Shown here one piece after another: positions 31,801 through 41,058 of a stretch of 64,000 bases of DNA. A program made the translations under genes and the position numbers. The stretch is from the NCBI GenBank assembly GCA_029884165.1, contig JAOUIH010000008.1, positions 1 to 64,000 of the forward strand, read 5' to 3'. Positions within the stretch are counted from its first letter, which is position 1. Each line of letters begins with the position of its first letter. The notes under the pieces were generated by a model, which worked only from the letters and a program-made list of their open reading frames with translations, did no database searches and was not told where the DNA came from. The stretch comes from Gammaproteobacteria bacterium (lineage in GTDB: Bacteria; Pseudomonadota; Gammaproteobacteria; Steroidobacterales; Woeseiaceae).

Positions 31801-32607
31801 ATGAAGGACAGGGCGCAGCTGATCGAACCCCTGGTCGAACTGGCCGAGGCTGCAGGCCGGGCCATCCTGGCTGTTTACGAGACGGACTTCGCGGTCCGGC
31901 ACAAGGACGACGATTCGCCGCTGACCCAGGCCGACCTGGCGTCGCATCGCTGCATCGTCGCCGGCCTGCGTGCGCTCGACCCGTCGACCCCGATACTCTC
32001 CGAGGAAGGCGGCATGCCGGATTTCGCCGAACGCAGCCGCTGGTCCGAGTACTGGCTGATAGACCCTCTCGATGGCACGAAAGAATTCGTCAATCGAAAC
32101 GGCGAGTTCACCGTCAACATTGCGCTGATCAACCGCCATCGTCCGGTGCTGGGGATCGTGCACGTGCCGGTCAAGGGCCGGACCTACGTGGGCTGCGAGG
32201 GACATGGTGCCGAATTACGTGAGCGCGGCAGGGCGCCGCGGACCATCCGGGTCGCAAGCGACAGTGCCGCGCCGGTTCGCGTCGTCGGCAGCCGCTCGCA
32301 CCGCGGCGCCAGCCTCGATGCGTTCCTCGCCCGGCTGCCTGATTACGTGATGCACCCGGTCGGCAGCTCGCTGAAATTCTGCATGGTGGCCGAGGGCGCC
32401 GCCGACGTGTACCCGCGCCTCGGGCCGACCTCGGAATGGGACACGGCCGCCGCCCAGGCGGTTGTCGAACAAGCCGGCGGCGAGGTCCTGGAACTTGACG
32501 GCAAGCCATTGTTGTACAACAGGAAAGCGGACATCCTGAATCCGCATTTCCTGGTCGCGGGCCCGCGCGATCACGACTGGGTGGCGCTGGCCTCGGCCAC
32601 TGCCTGA
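31801..32607 (+). CDS. cysQ: 3'(2'),5'-bisphosphate nucleotidase CysQ
   Basis: Hydrolyses 3'-phosphoadenosine 5'-phosphate, the by-product of sulfate assimilation. The 268-residue inositol monophosphatase-fold enzyme has the metal site ILSEEGGMPDFAERSRWSEYWLIDPLDGTKEFVNRNGEFTVNIALI, with both E-E and D-P-L-D-G-T motifs, and WDTAAAQAVVEQAGG near the C-terminus. It diverges from the HAD nucleotidase gene. An alternative ATG lies 7 bases upstream in another frame and is not used. Confidence 0.96.
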   Translation: MKDRAQLIEPLVELAEAAGRAILAVYETDFAVRHKDDDSPLTQADLASHRCIVAGLRALDPSTPILSEEGGMPDFAERSRWSEYWLIDPLDGTKEFVNRNGEFTVNIALINRHRPVLGIVHVPVKGRTYVGCEGHGAELRERGRAPRTIRVASDSAAPVRVVGSRSHRGASLDAFLARLPDYVMHPVGSSLKFCMVAEGAADVYPRLGPTSEWDTAAAQAVVEQAGGEVLELDGKPLLYNRKADILNPHFLVAGPRDHDWVALASATA

Positions 32608-32674
32608 ACTCCGGCGGCGGACGGACTGCTATCATTATCGAGGCCACCACCAGTCCGGATCACGCTCCGTTGCC

Positions 32675-32890
32675 ATGACCGACAACGTCGACACCGAATC
32701 GTTCAAGAACCTGGTCCTCCTGAAGGAACTCCGGGTCAATCATCGTGATCTCGACGACCTGATCGACCGGCTGTCGCACGATCCGCTCGTCGACCAGCTG
32801 CGCATACGTCGCCTGAAGAAGCGCCGCCTGATGCTGAAGGACATGATCGCCCGGCTCGAGAGCGAGCTGATTCCCGACATGGACGCCTGA
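32675..32890 (+). CDS. DUF465 / YdcH family small protein
   Basis: The 71-residue protein is one long helical hairpin with HRDLDDLIDRLSHDPLVDQLRIRRLKKRRLMLKDMIARLE. The H-x-x-L-D and LKK-(K/R)-RL-x-LKD pattern is typical of DUF465 (YdcH). Function is unknown. It lies 67 bases after cysQ on the same strand and converges on feoB. Confidence 0.88.
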   Translation: MTDNVDTESFKNLVLLKELRVNHRDLDDLIDRLSHDPLVDQLRIRRLKKRRLMLKDMIARLESELIPDMDA

Positions 32891-32958
32891 ATCGCTCGCA
32901 CACCGTCGCATCTGCGACCGCACAGGAACAGGGTTGCGCGACGCGCCGGCTGCGCCTG

Positions 32959-35145
32959 TCAGCTACCCAACTGGTAGGCGGCGAGCGCGCCGAGATAGCC
33001 GAGCGTGGTCATGTAAGCCCATGCGAACAGCGGCCAGCGCAGGCTGTTGGTCTCGCGCCGCATCACAGCGAGGGTCGCGACGCACTGCAGGCAGAAGGCG
33101 TAGAAGATCAGCAGGCCGATGACCATGGGCAGCGTGAAGACCGGCCGGCCGTCCGGCCACTTCGCGTTCCGGAGTCTCGACGACAACGTCGCCTCGTCCG
33201 CCTCGTCGCCCACCGCGTAGACCGTGCCGAGGACCGCGATGACAACCTCGCGCGCCGGGAAACCGGCGATGACCGCGGATGATATCTTCCAGTCCCAGCC
33301 GAGCGGGCGAAACAGCGGTTCGATGAACTTGCCGGCGCGGCCGAGCGCACTCTGTTCGAGCTGGGCGGCGGCGGCTTCGTTCTCCAGCCGCTGTACGGCC
33401 AGGTCGAGCGCCTCGCCGCTCAGCGTGACCGCAGCCCGGTCGCGTTGTGCGGCGAGTTCCCCGGCAACCTCCTCCGACTGCGGAAAATAGGCGAGCGCCC
33501 AGATGATGACGGCCACCGAGAAGATGACCGTGCCGGCGCGGTACAGGAACACCCGGGCCCGGCCCCAGAGCTGTATCAGCACCGTGCGCAGGTTCGGTTT
33601 GCGGAACTCCGGCAGCATCAATGCAAAGGTCGGCTTCGGTCCGTGCAGGGCCGTGCGGCGGAGCAGCAACGCGGTCAACAGGCCTGCCGCGATGCCCAGC
33701 ATGTACAGCCCGAACAGCACGAGGCCTTGCAGGTTGAAAAAGCCGGCCGTCTCCTGGGGCACGAACGCGGCAATAAGCAGCGCATAGACGGGCAGGCGCG
33801 CCGAGCAGGTCATGAACGGAGCCGCCAGTATCGTCGCAATCCGGTCGCGCCGGTTCGGTATGACCCGCGTTGCCATGATGCCCGGCACAGCACAGGCAAA
33901 ACTGGAGATCATCGGGATGATCGACTGCCCGGACAACCCGACCGAGCGCATGGCCCTGTCCATCAGGTAGGCGGCGCGGGCGAGGTAGCCCGAATCCTCG
34001 AGCACGATGATGAACAGGAACAGGATCAGGATCTGCGGCAGGAAAACGACGACGCTGCCGACGCCGGCGATAATGCCGTCGACCAGCAGGCTCGCAAGCA
34101 TGCCCTCCGGCAGCGCGGCGCCGATGAGCGATCCCAGCGCTCTCGCCCCGGCGTCGATCGCGTCCATCATAGGCGTCGCCCAGGCGAAAACGGCCTGGAA
34201 CACGACTGCCATCACGACGAAGAGGCCAATGGTGCCGGGCACCGGCCGGTTCAGCCAGGCGATGATGCGTGAACTCCAGCTCATCAGCACCGGTGCGCGC
34301 TGAACCACCTCGTCCATGACTTCGCGCACCCAGGTGTAGCGATGCCTCGCCTCCTCGGCGAGTGATGGACGGCCACGGAAAACCCGCGCGCGCAATTCGT
34401 CCAGTCGCCTGTGGCCATCCGCACCCAGGAGCCCGGCGACATGCGTCTCGAGCTCACCCGGTCCGTCGACGAGCGCGCGCTCGATCTCGGTACGGGTGAC
34501 CGCATCGGGCAAATCCCTCGCCAGTTCGCCCGCGGCAGCCGACAGTGCCGGCCAGAATTCGGGGACGTCCGGCGCGGCCGCGCCGGCCAGCCGTCCGAGC
34601 GCCTCGCGCAGCCGGTCGAGGCCCCTGCCCGTCGTTGCGACGACGGGGCAAACGGTGACCCCGCCAAGCCGTTGCTCCAGCGCCGGGAGGTCGATGCGTA
34701 TGCCCTCTGCCTCCGCCGCATCGGTCATCGTCAGCGCAATGAGGACGGGCAGTCCGAGTTCGAGCAGCTGCTGCGTCAGGTACAGGCCCTGGTAGAGGTG
34801 CGTCGCGTCGAGTACGACCAGGATACCTGCTGGTCTCGCCATGCCCGGCATACGGCCGAGGATCACGTCGACGGCGATGCGCTCCTCGAGCGAATGTGCG
34901 CTGAGCGCGAACGTGCCGGGCAGGTCGACCAGCTCGAGCGATATGTCGCCCGCCCTCGCTACGCCGACGTGGCGCTCGACGGTTACGCCGGGGTAGTTGC
35001 CCGTCTTCTGCCGCAGGCCGGTCAGGCGGTTGAACAGCGTGCTCTTGCCACTGTTGGGATTGCCGACGACCACGATCGACGCGCTGGGATGCTGGCGAGT
35101 CTTGATCTGGTCGACAGCGACTCCGATGACGGACGATTTAGCCAA
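32959..35145 (-). CDS. feoB: Ferrous iron transporter FeoB
   Basis: Imports Fe2+ across the inner membrane. The 728-residue protein has an N-terminal G domain: G1 GNPNSGKS near residue 28 and G3 DLPGTFAL. The G4 position reads TMTD instead of the usual N-x-x-D, which may loosen guanine specificity. The helical domain and two Gate regions follow (SFACAVPGIMATRVI and GFPAREVVIAVLGTVYAVG). The start is TTG at 35145, overlapping the feoA stop by 8 bases. No feoC is visible downstream. Confidence 0.96.
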   Translation of the reverse strand: MAKSSVIGVAVDQIKTRQHPSASIVVVGNPNSGKSTLFNRLTGLRQKTGNYPGVTVERHVGVARAGDISLELVDLPGTFALSAHSLEERIAVDVILGRMPGMARPAGILVVLDATHLYQGLYLTQQLLELGLPVLIALTMTDAAEAEGIRIDLPALEQRLGGVTVCPVVATTGRGLDRLREALGRLAGAAAPDVPEFWPALSAAAGELARDLPDAVTRTEIERALVDGPGELETHVAGLLGADGHRRLDELRARVFRGRPSLAEEARHRYTWVREVMDEVVQRAPVLMSWSSRIIAWLNRPVPGTIGLFVVMAVVFQAVFAWATPMMDAIDAGARALGSLIGAALPEGMLASLLVDGIIAGVGSVVVFLPQILILFLFIIVLEDSGYLARAAYLMDRAMRSVGLSGQSIIPMISSFACAVPGIMATRVIPNRRDRIATILAAPFMTCSARLPVYALLIAAFVPQETAGFFNLQGLVLFGLYMLGIAAGLLTALLLRRTALHGPKPTFALMLPEFRKPNLRTVLIQLWGRARVFLYRAGTVIFSVAVIIWALAYFPQSEEVAGELAAQRDRAAVTLSGEALDLAVQRLENEAAAAQLEQSALGRAGKFIEPLFRPLGWDWKISSAVIAGFPAREVVIAVLGTVYAVGDEADEATLSSRLRNAKWPDGRPVFTLPMVIGLLIFYAFCLQCVATLAVMRRETNSLRWPLFAWAYMTTLGYLGALAAYQLGS

Positions 35146-35374
35146 TGCTGTCTACTGGCCGGACGGTGAAGTAGCGAGCGTGCTCGCGGCGCAGCGATAT
35201 CGCGTTGCCGAACATCCGGAACTCGAGCGGGTCGCCGCCGATCGCCGAACTGGCCAGCTCGACTTCCGCACCCTCGACGAGACCCAGGACCATCAGGCGC
35301 TGCACGACCGGGTCCGCGCAGTCGACGGACGCGATCACGTATCGGATGCCGCGCTCGAGTGATGCAAGTGTCAT
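35138..35374 (-). CDS. feoA: Ferrous iron transport protein FeoA
   Basis: The 78-residue SH3-like cytoplasmic protein supports FeoB. QRLMVLGLVEGAEVELASSAIGGDPLEFRMFGNAISLRREHARYFTV matches the family, with the conserved G-x-x-(x)-R-x-x-E/hA end. It is first in the operon, overlaps feoB by 8 bases, and lies about 50 bases after a Fur-controlled promoter. Confidence 0.95.
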   Translation of the reverse strand: MTLASLERGIRYVIASVDCADPVVQRLMVLGLVEGAEVELASSAIGGDPLEFRMFGNAISLRREHARYFTVRPVDSIG

Positions 35375-35424
35375 GGCTGGGTTCGCTGTAGCTGGGGGGC
35401 TGCTGCCCCGGAGTCGAGGCAGAA

Positions 35425-35453
35425 ATGATAACGATTCTCATCTAGCCCTACAA
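35425..35453 (-). promoter_or_regulatory. feoAB promoter with overlapping Fur box
   Basis: On the minus strand TTGTAG (35448-35453) and TATCAT (35425-35430) are 17 bases apart. The 7-1-7 Fur motif TGATAAC-G-ATTCTCA at 35426-35440 covers the -10 box and matches the TGATAAT-N-ATTATCA consensus at all but two positions. Fur with Fe2+ should block the promoter, so feoAB is expected to respond to iron shortage. Confidence 0.88.
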
Positions 35454-35492
35454 TGCGGCTTTCACGCATTGCGCACCGGTAGCAGGCGGATC

Positions 35493-36428
35493 TCAGCCCT
35501 CGGCCTTGCCCCGCCCTGCCGCGGCTGGCCCGATGTGCGCCGCCCCCCGCTCGCGGGCCAGCCGCACCTGCCGGCGGCGCTCCTCGAGCCGCCGGGCGCG
35601 CTCGTCCTCGAGCCCGGAGACGCAATGCGGGCAGGATACCCCCTCCCGGTAGTCGGGCGAGGCCAGGTCACCGGCGGACAGGGGCCGGCGGCAGGCGTGA
35701 CATTGCACGTAGCCACCCTCCTCCAGGTCGCGGTCGACGGCGACGCGCGTGTCGAACACGAAACACTCACCGTTCCAGCGGTTGTCACGGCCCGCCATCG
35801 CGTCGAGATAGTTGAGTATGCCGCCCTGCAGCTGGTTGACCTCGGTAAAGCCCAGTTCCAGCATCAGCGCGGTCGCTTTCTCGCAGCGGATACCACCCGT
35901 GCAGAACATCGCCAGCGGCCGGTTCCGGTCTTCGGCGGCCAGGCGGGCGGCGAAGCCGGGAAAATCGCGGAAGCTCGCCGTGCCCGGGTCGAGCGCATTC
36001 GGAAAGGTCCCGACCTCGATCTCGTAGTGGTTGCGCGTATCGATGACCAGCGTGTCGGGCCGGTCGAGCAGGGCGTTCCACTCCTCGGGTGACACGTGCC
36101 TGCCCGTCCGCCGCTGGGGCCGCAGGTCGGGGCGGCCGAGCGTCACGATCTCGGCTTTGACGCGGACGCGCAGGCGGCGGAACGGCGGCCCGGACGCCGG
36201 GGTCCAGCGTGCATCGATGGGTTCATCCAGGCCGAGCGCCGACCCCAGCCAGTCGAGGACGGCCCCGATGTCCTGCCTGGCGCCGGTCAGCGAACCGTTG
36301 ATGCCCTCTGCGGCGACCAGCACGGTCCCCAGCAATTCGTGCTCTTCACACAGTGCCTGCAGACGATCACGCAGCGACCCTGGGTCGTCGAGGTCAACGA
36401 AGCGGTAGAAGGACGCGACGGTAGTCAT
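35493..36428 (-). CDS. trhO: tRNA 5-hydroxyuridine synthase TrhO (rhodanese-like)
   Basis: Oxygen-dependent hydroxylation of uridine 34 in tRNAs. The 311-residue protein has an N-terminal acylphosphatase-like part (GTVLVAAEGINGSLTGARQDIGAVL) and a rhodanese domain with IDTRNHYEIEVGTFPNALDPGTASFRDFP. The catalytic loop is MFCTGGIRCEKATALML. A C-terminal cysteine cluster, YVQCHACRRPLS...GVSCPHC, looks like a zinc site common in this family. It follows plsB by 4 bases. Confidence 0.94.
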   Translation of the reverse strand: MTTVASFYRFVDLDDPGSLRDRLQALCEEHELLGTVLVAAEGINGSLTGARQDIGAVLDWLGSALGLDEPIDARWTPASGPPFRRLRVRVKAEIVTLGRPDLRPQRRTGRHVSPEEWNALLDRPDTLVIDTRNHYEIEVGTFPNALDPGTASFRDFPGFAARLAAEDRNRPLAMFCTGGIRCEKATALMLELGFTEVNQLQGGILNYLDAMAGRDNRWNGECFVFDTRVAVDRDLEEGGYVQCHACRRPLSAGDLASPDYREGVSCPHCVSGLEDERARRLEERRRQVRLARERGAAHIGPAAAGRGKAEG

Positions 36429-36432
36429 CGGT

Positions 36433-38919
36433 TCAGTCGGAAATGGATTCTTCGGCGGCTGACACGGTCAGCGACAGGATACTATGGCGAATCTCTTCGC
36501 CGAGAACCAGCCGCGCATCCTCGCCGATCCGCGTGATGCTCTCGTCGAACTCGAGCTTGCCCTCTTCATTACGCCTAAGCACATCCAACGCACGCAGTTC
36601 GCTGATGAAATCGTGGAACAGGCTTCGATCGAAAAAGTCGGGCGAGTGCAGCCCGTAGATCATGGACAGGCGCTCGGCGCTCTTCTGGCAGAGTTGCTCC
36701 AGTTCCGCCCGCGTCAGCGCTCCCGAACCGTTTTTCGCCAGCAGCGCGATGGCGAGATAGAAACGCTGCAGCATGGGCACCATCGACTGGCCGAGCATGA
36801 GGAGCTGGTAGGCTTTGGCCGACCCGGCCGGCGGCCGGACCAGCATCTTCTTGTCGTGCCCGCGGGTGAGCAGCCCGAGATCGATCAGGGCCTCGATTGC
36901 GGACGTCGTTACGTCGTCGACGTCCTTGCCTTCCCACTTGAGGCAGAGCTCCTCCTTCATGAACGGATAGATCATGTCGACGAGCCGGACCAGCTCCGCA
37001 TGCTCGAGCTGCCGGCCCTGGATGAAGCAACAGGCGACGGATGCGGGGACGGCAAACAGGTGCAGGATGTTGTTGCGGAAATAGGTCATCAGTACCGCTT
37101 CGTGCTCGCTCATCGTCACGATGGCGCCGAGCGGATGCTCGATCAGGCGAATGACGCCCAGATCGCCACCATGCGCGACGATTGCCTCGGGCGTCCAGTC
37201 GGGCCAGGTCACTGTATCGGAGTAGCGGAACCGCTTCAGCAGGTCCAGGTAGAGGGCAAGCTGCCGCTGCAGTTCCTTTACGCCGATCTTCTGGCGCGGC
37301 GTAGACAGCAACACGAGCGCCAGCAGGCTGATCGGCGTAACCGCGGCCGCGGAGTTGATCCCGCCCATGATGCGCCGCCCCAGCTCGTCGATGATCCCTG
37401 AGATCCAGGGCGGCCGCTCGCCGTTGCCGGTCGGGGCATCGCGCCAGTCGGGCCTGACCTCCCCGAGTACCGCCTCGATGTCGATCGGGTCGCCGACGTT
37501 GACGTAGACCTTGCCGAAACGCTCCCTGAGCGCGCTGACCGAGCGGATCAGGCCGATGAGGGACTCCTTCCGTTTCGTCGCGCCCGAGAGCTCGCGAATG
37601 AAGGAATCGCCCTCGATCAGCTTCTCGTAACCGAAATAGACAGGGACGAAGACAATCGGCTTGCCGGGATCATGCAGGTAGGAACTGACCGTCATCGCCA
37701 GCATGCCCGCCTTGGGTGCAAGCAGCCTGCCAGTGCGGCTGCGCCCCCCTTCGACGAAGTATTCGATCGCGTGGCCCCGCACGAGGATTTCGTGCAGATA
37801 GGCATTGAATACGGCGGCATACAGCTTGTTGCCCTTGAAGCTGCGCCGCAGGAAGAACGCGCCGCCGCGCCGGAGTATCGCGCCGACGATCGGAATGTTC
37901 AGGTTGATGCCTGCCGCGACATGCGGAACGCTCAGTCCCTGGTGATAGACGATGTAGCTCAGCAGCAGGTAGTCGAAGTGGCTGCGATGGCAAGGCACGT
38001 ACACGATTTCCTTGGTCGCGGCTACTTCGTGCAGGCGGTCCGCGTGATTCAGCTCGATGCCATCGTAGATCCGGTGCCACAGCCAGCCGAGAAAGCGCTC
38101 CACCAGGTGTACGGTCGAATACGACAGGTTGGCCGCAATCTCGAGCGCGTATTCGCGTGCTTCCCGCTCCTTGCGAGCCACCAGCGTGACGTGCTCGCCC
38201 GCGTCCTGCGCGATCGCCGCCCGGACGCTCGGGTTACGCAAGACGGAATTGATAAGGGTTCGCCGGTGTGACAGGTCCGGACCGACCGTCGCATTACGGC
38301 GCTTGCGAAAGTGAACGCGCAGGATCCGCGACACCTTGCGGTACGCGAGCTCCGTGTCGCCGAGCTCGCTCGCGAAGGTCGACAGGGGCAGCGGTTCGCT
38401 GTAGCGCAACAGCGTGTTGCGTCCCTGGAACAGCGTGACGAAGAACTTGCGGGTTCGTCCCGCGACCTCCCAGTATTCGGAGAACAGCAGCTTCAGCCAG
38501 GAACCTTCCTTGTCGGGCGAGCGGCCCCAGTAGATCGCGACGGGGACCAGCAGCAGCTTCGTGTCGCCGCTGTCCGCCGCCGCCTCGATAATGCGCTTCA
38601 GGCGCATCGAACCCCTGAGGCGCGGCCGTCGGAATAGGAAGCCCTGCATGCGGCGCAGCACGACGACCCGGCTGCTCTCGGTTACGCCCCCGAATTCGAT
38701 GGAGCCGGTCGGCGACGGCAGCCCGTGCAGGCGGCACAGTCGTTCGAGCGCGAGGGTATCCGCAAGGCCTCCCGTTTCGAGCACGTAGCAGACCGGGACG
38801 GCCGGGTCCGGGAGCAGGCTCGCGGGATTGTCCGGCTGCACGGCCGGCCTCGCCCAGGTGGCGAAGATCTTGCCGGCCAGCCAGTAAAGCGGCTGCAGAA
38901 GTTGGCTGACGAAACTCAT
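36433..38919 (-). CDS. plsB: Glycerol-3-phosphate 1-O-acyltransferase PlsB
   Basis: Adds the first acyl chain to glycerol-3-phosphate at the inner membrane. The 828-residue protein has the four acyltransferase blocks: VPCHRSHFDYLLLSY (H-x4-D), RRGGAFFLRRSFKGN, IEYFVEGGRSRTGRLLAPK and IVFVPVYFGYEKLIEG. The N-terminal and C-terminal extensions fit PlsB length. It has a long leader-free start at ATG 38919. Together with accBC it makes the window rich in lipid synthesis genes. trhO is co-transcribed downstream. Confidence 0.97.
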   Translation of the reverse strand: MSFVSQLLQPLYWLAGKIFATWARPAVQPDNPASLLPDPAVPVCYVLETGGLADTLALERLCRLHGLPSPTGSIEFGGVTESSRVVVLRRMQGFLFRRPRLRGSMRLKRIIEAAADSGDTKLLLVPVAIYWGRSPDKEGSWLKLLFSEYWEVAGRTRKFFVTLFQGRNTLLRYSEPLPLSTFASELGDTELAYRKVSRILRVHFRKRRNATVGPDLSHRRTLINSVLRNPSVRAAIAQDAGEHVTLVARKEREAREYALEIAANLSYSTVHLVERFLGWLWHRIYDGIELNHADRLHEVAATKEIVYVPCHRSHFDYLLLSYIVYHQGLSVPHVAAGINLNIPIVGAILRRGGAFFLRRSFKGNKLYAAVFNAYLHEILVRGHAIEYFVEGGRSRTGRLLAPKAGMLAMTVSSYLHDPGKPIVFVPVYFGYEKLIEGDSFIRELSGATKRKESLIGLIRSVSALRERFGKVYVNVGDPIDIEAVLGEVRPDWRDAPTGNGERPPWISGIIDELGRRIMGGINSAAAVTPISLLALVLLSTPRQKIGVKELQRQLALYLDLLKRFRYSDTVTWPDWTPEAIVAHGGDLGVIRLIEHPLGAIVTMSEHEAVLMTYFRNNILHLFAVPASVACCFIQGRQLEHAELVRLVDMIYPFMKEELCLKWEGKDVDDVTTSAIEALIDLGLLTRGHDKKMLVRPPAGSAKAYQLLMLGQSMVPMLQRFYLAIALLAKNGSGALTRAELEQLCQKSAERLSMIYGLHSPDFFDRSLFHDFISELRALDVLRRNEEGKLEFDESITRIGEDARLVLGEEIRHSILSLTVSAAEESISD

Positions 38920-38994
38920 GGAAGCGCAATCTTACCGCAAGGCCGGATGCACCAATCCGTTGATTTTTTTTTATTATTCAGATTCGGCGCCCCC

Positions 38995-39213
38995 TCAGGG
39001 ATCGCCATCCTCGGCCTTCTTCATGGCCTCGTCCAGCTCGTCCTTGCGTTCCAGCGCCTCCGCTTCAACCTGCCTCGCCTTGTCCAGCGACTGCAGCATC
39101 GGCTCGGCCAACTCGCTGCGCTCGGGTTCGCGGGCAGTGCCATCGTCGGAGGGTCCACAGGCCGCCGCCAGGCTGGCGAGCAGCAGGGTGCAGGTGCGTA
39201 CGGGATCAGCCAT
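38995..39213 (-). CDS. Small lipoprotein with charged helix
   Basis: The 72-residue product has a lipoprotein signal with lipobox LAAAC near residue 19. The mature part ends in a charged helix, AEPMLQSLDKARQVEAEALERKDELDEAMKKAE. I do not recognise the family. Its start overlaps the end of the alpha/beta hydrolase gene by 8 bases, so it is the last gene of the six-gene operon. Such sequences are often envelope-associated proteins of unknown role. Confidence 0.65.
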   Translation of the reverse strand: MADPVRTCTLLLASLAAACGPSDDGTAREPERSELAEPMLQSLDKARQVEAEALERKDELDEAMKKAEDGDP

Positions 39214-39724
39214 GTCGCGCTCCTTCGATATTCACAATGAAACGCTCGAGCAATGCGTTGATTTCGCCGATGTTGGCCGTCAGCCGATGATCGCCGTCGA
39301 CTATGTGCAATGTTGCGGCACAGGCCCGCGCGTAACGGATGCTGTTTTCCACCGGCACGACGTCGTCGTGCCAGCCGTGCACGATCTCGATCGGGATAGC
39401 CGGCGGCGGCGGCGTCAGATCCTCGTAGCCGGGCATGTAATAAGCCGGCGCCAGGACGAACAGCCCGGCGGCGCCGACTTCGGCCGCGGCGGCCGTCGCC
39501 ACGTGGCCGCCCATACTGGAGCCGACGAGCACCAGCGGAACCTCCAAGGCGTCGCACGCGTCGACGAGTTTCGCGACCCTCGCCGTCGGGTCTGCGATGC
39601 CCTGGTAATCTATGCTTTCGGCGCGGCAGCCGAGCCCGCGCACGCACTCCGCCATCGAACGTATCTTCGTGCCCCAGGGTCCGCTCTCCTGCCCGTGCGA
39701 GAACACGACGGTTGGTCTGGTCAT
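39206..39724 (-). CDS. Small alpha/beta hydrolase
   Basis: The 172-residue protein has a compact alpha/beta hydrolase fold: PTVVFSHGQESGPWGTKI with the oxyanion region, the nucleophile elbow VLVGSSMGGHVATAAA, IVHGWHDDVVPVE with the acid, and VDGDHRL with the histidine. It resembles the YcfP/KANL3-TEX30 esterase group. Substrate is unknown. ATG 39724 overlaps the preceding gene's stop as ATGA, indicating translational coupling in the operon. Confidence 0.82.
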   Translation of the reverse strand: MTRPTVVFSHGQESGPWGTKIRSMAECVRGLGCRAESIDYQGIADPTARVAKLVDACDALEVPLVLVGSSMGGHVATAAAAEVGAAGLFVLAPAYYMPGYEDLTPPPPAIPIEIVHGWHDDVVPVENSIRYARACAATLHIVDGDHRLTANIGEINALLERFIVNIEGARHG

Positions 39725-41058
39725 ACGAGTATCCCCTCCCCGTCCTGGCATCGGTCCTCGACCTGGCGCGCGAGCAGCCAGTCGCGGTCCTGGCCCCAGA
39801 ATACGACATCGCCGAAGCGGAACGAGGGCACGCCCCAGAGTCCCGAGTCGAGCAGTGCCTCGCGATTATGCTCCGCTTCCTGCCGCCACGCGTCGCCGCC
39901 CAGCGCGGCCAGCGCATCGGACCAGGCGATACCGGCCTGCTCGACGATCCGCCGCAGGCCAGCGTCCGTCGCGACATCCCGCGCGTCGTCCCAGATTGCC
40001 TGGCCGGCCGCGAGCAGGAATTCGCGCTCGCGGCCGAGTTCCTGCGCCAGGCCGAGCACCGCGAGGCAGCGTTCGGTCCCGGCACCCAATGGGTCGCAGA
40101 ACTTTCGGAACGGGATGCCGCGCCAGGCTGCTTCGCGCTTCGCGTCCGTGATGATGTACAGCAGCTTCTCCCGGGGCACCGAGAGCCCCCGCATCACCAT
40201 CGGCAAGACACCGCGGACGCGCAGGCGGATCCCGAACGCGTCGGCGATACGGAACGTGCGCTCCAGCGCGAGGTAGGAATACGGGCTCCGGAACGAGAAG
40301 AAGAACTCCAGCTCGGGCAGCTGGCCGGCGTTGGCCGGCACGGCCGCCGGCAGGCCGAGCCGCATTGCCTGGCGCAAGGCTGCGAGGCCCTCGGTTTTCG
40401 CGGCCTGGTGCCGGACGCCGAGCTTGTCCAGCCGCTCCGCCAGGTAATGCAGCCGGTCGACTCCCCAATACCACTCGCCGCCGTAATGGAGCATCGCGCT
40501 GTCGTAATGGCCGAGCTCCCGCAGGCGGCGCTGGTTGCGTTCGATCAGCTCGCTCGCGGATCCGTCGCCCGGGAAATTACCGAGCAGCCGGCCAACGCCG
40601 CCGGTATCGCCGCGCCAGTAGGCGGACAGCGCGGCGTGACAGAGTTCCGCAAAGCCCGGATTGTCCTGCTCCCCGGCAAGCAGGTCGAGCAGCGCCCGGC
40701 GCCGCTCGATGACCGGCGTATCGCCCTTGTCGAGAAAGGGAACGCCAAACTCCCGTGCCATCAGCCGGCAGTCGGCCAGCGCGTATTCGTTCCGGAGTTC
40801 CGCATGCGGCGCGTACTCGCCGCCGAGCGCCTGGCAGAGCAGTACCTCGATCGTCACGTCATACGCCGCCTGCAGTTCGGGCAAGAAGAGCGACACCAGG
40901 TAGGAATACGGGTCGTCGAGCTGCAGAAAAACCCGGACATGGTGCGGCCGGCGACCGAGCCGGCGCCGCGCTTCCGCCGCCGCGCGGCGCAGGGACAGCG
41001 CCGGCGCGCCGAGGAACAGGCCGAGGGCTTCGGACCGGATGCGGGATTTCAGGCTCAT
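39721..41058 (-). CDS. Double DsbA / HCCA-isomerase-like protein
   Basis: The 445-residue protein contains two thioredoxin-fold domains of the DSBA / 2-hydroxychromene-2-carboxylate isomerase type. The first starts RVFLQLDDPYSYLVSLFLPEL (about residue 42). The second is LEFFFSFRSPYSYLALERTF (about 256), with GVPSFRFGDVVFWGQDR near its end. Neither has a CxxC; the second has the SPYSY motif of GST-kappa/HCCA isomerases, so glutathione-dependent chemistry rather than disulfide exchange is likely. ATG 41058 overlaps the preceding gene's TGA. Both ends are coupled to neighbours. Specific activity is unknown. Confidence 0.78.
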   Translation of the reverse strand: MSLKSRIRSEALGLFLGAPALSLRRAAAEARRRLGRRPHHVRVFLQLDDPYSYLVSLFLPELQAAYDVTIEVLLCQALGGEYAPHAELRNEYALADCRLMAREFGVPFLDKGDTPVIERRRALLDLLAGEQDNPGFAELCHAALSAYWRGDTGGVGRLLGNFPGDGSASELIERNQRRLRELGHYDSAMLHYGGEWYWGVDRLHYLAERLDKLGVRHQAAKTEGLAALRQAMRLGLPAAVPANAGQLPELEFFFSFRSPYSYLALERTFRIADAFGIRLRVRGVLPMVMRGLSVPREKLLYIITDAKREAAWRGIPFRKFCDPLGAGTERCLAVLGLAQELGREREFLLAAGQAIWDDARDVATDAGLRRIVEQAGIAWSDALAALGGDAWRQEAEHNREALLDSGLWGVPSFRFGDVVFWGQDRDWLLARQVEDRCQDGEGILV

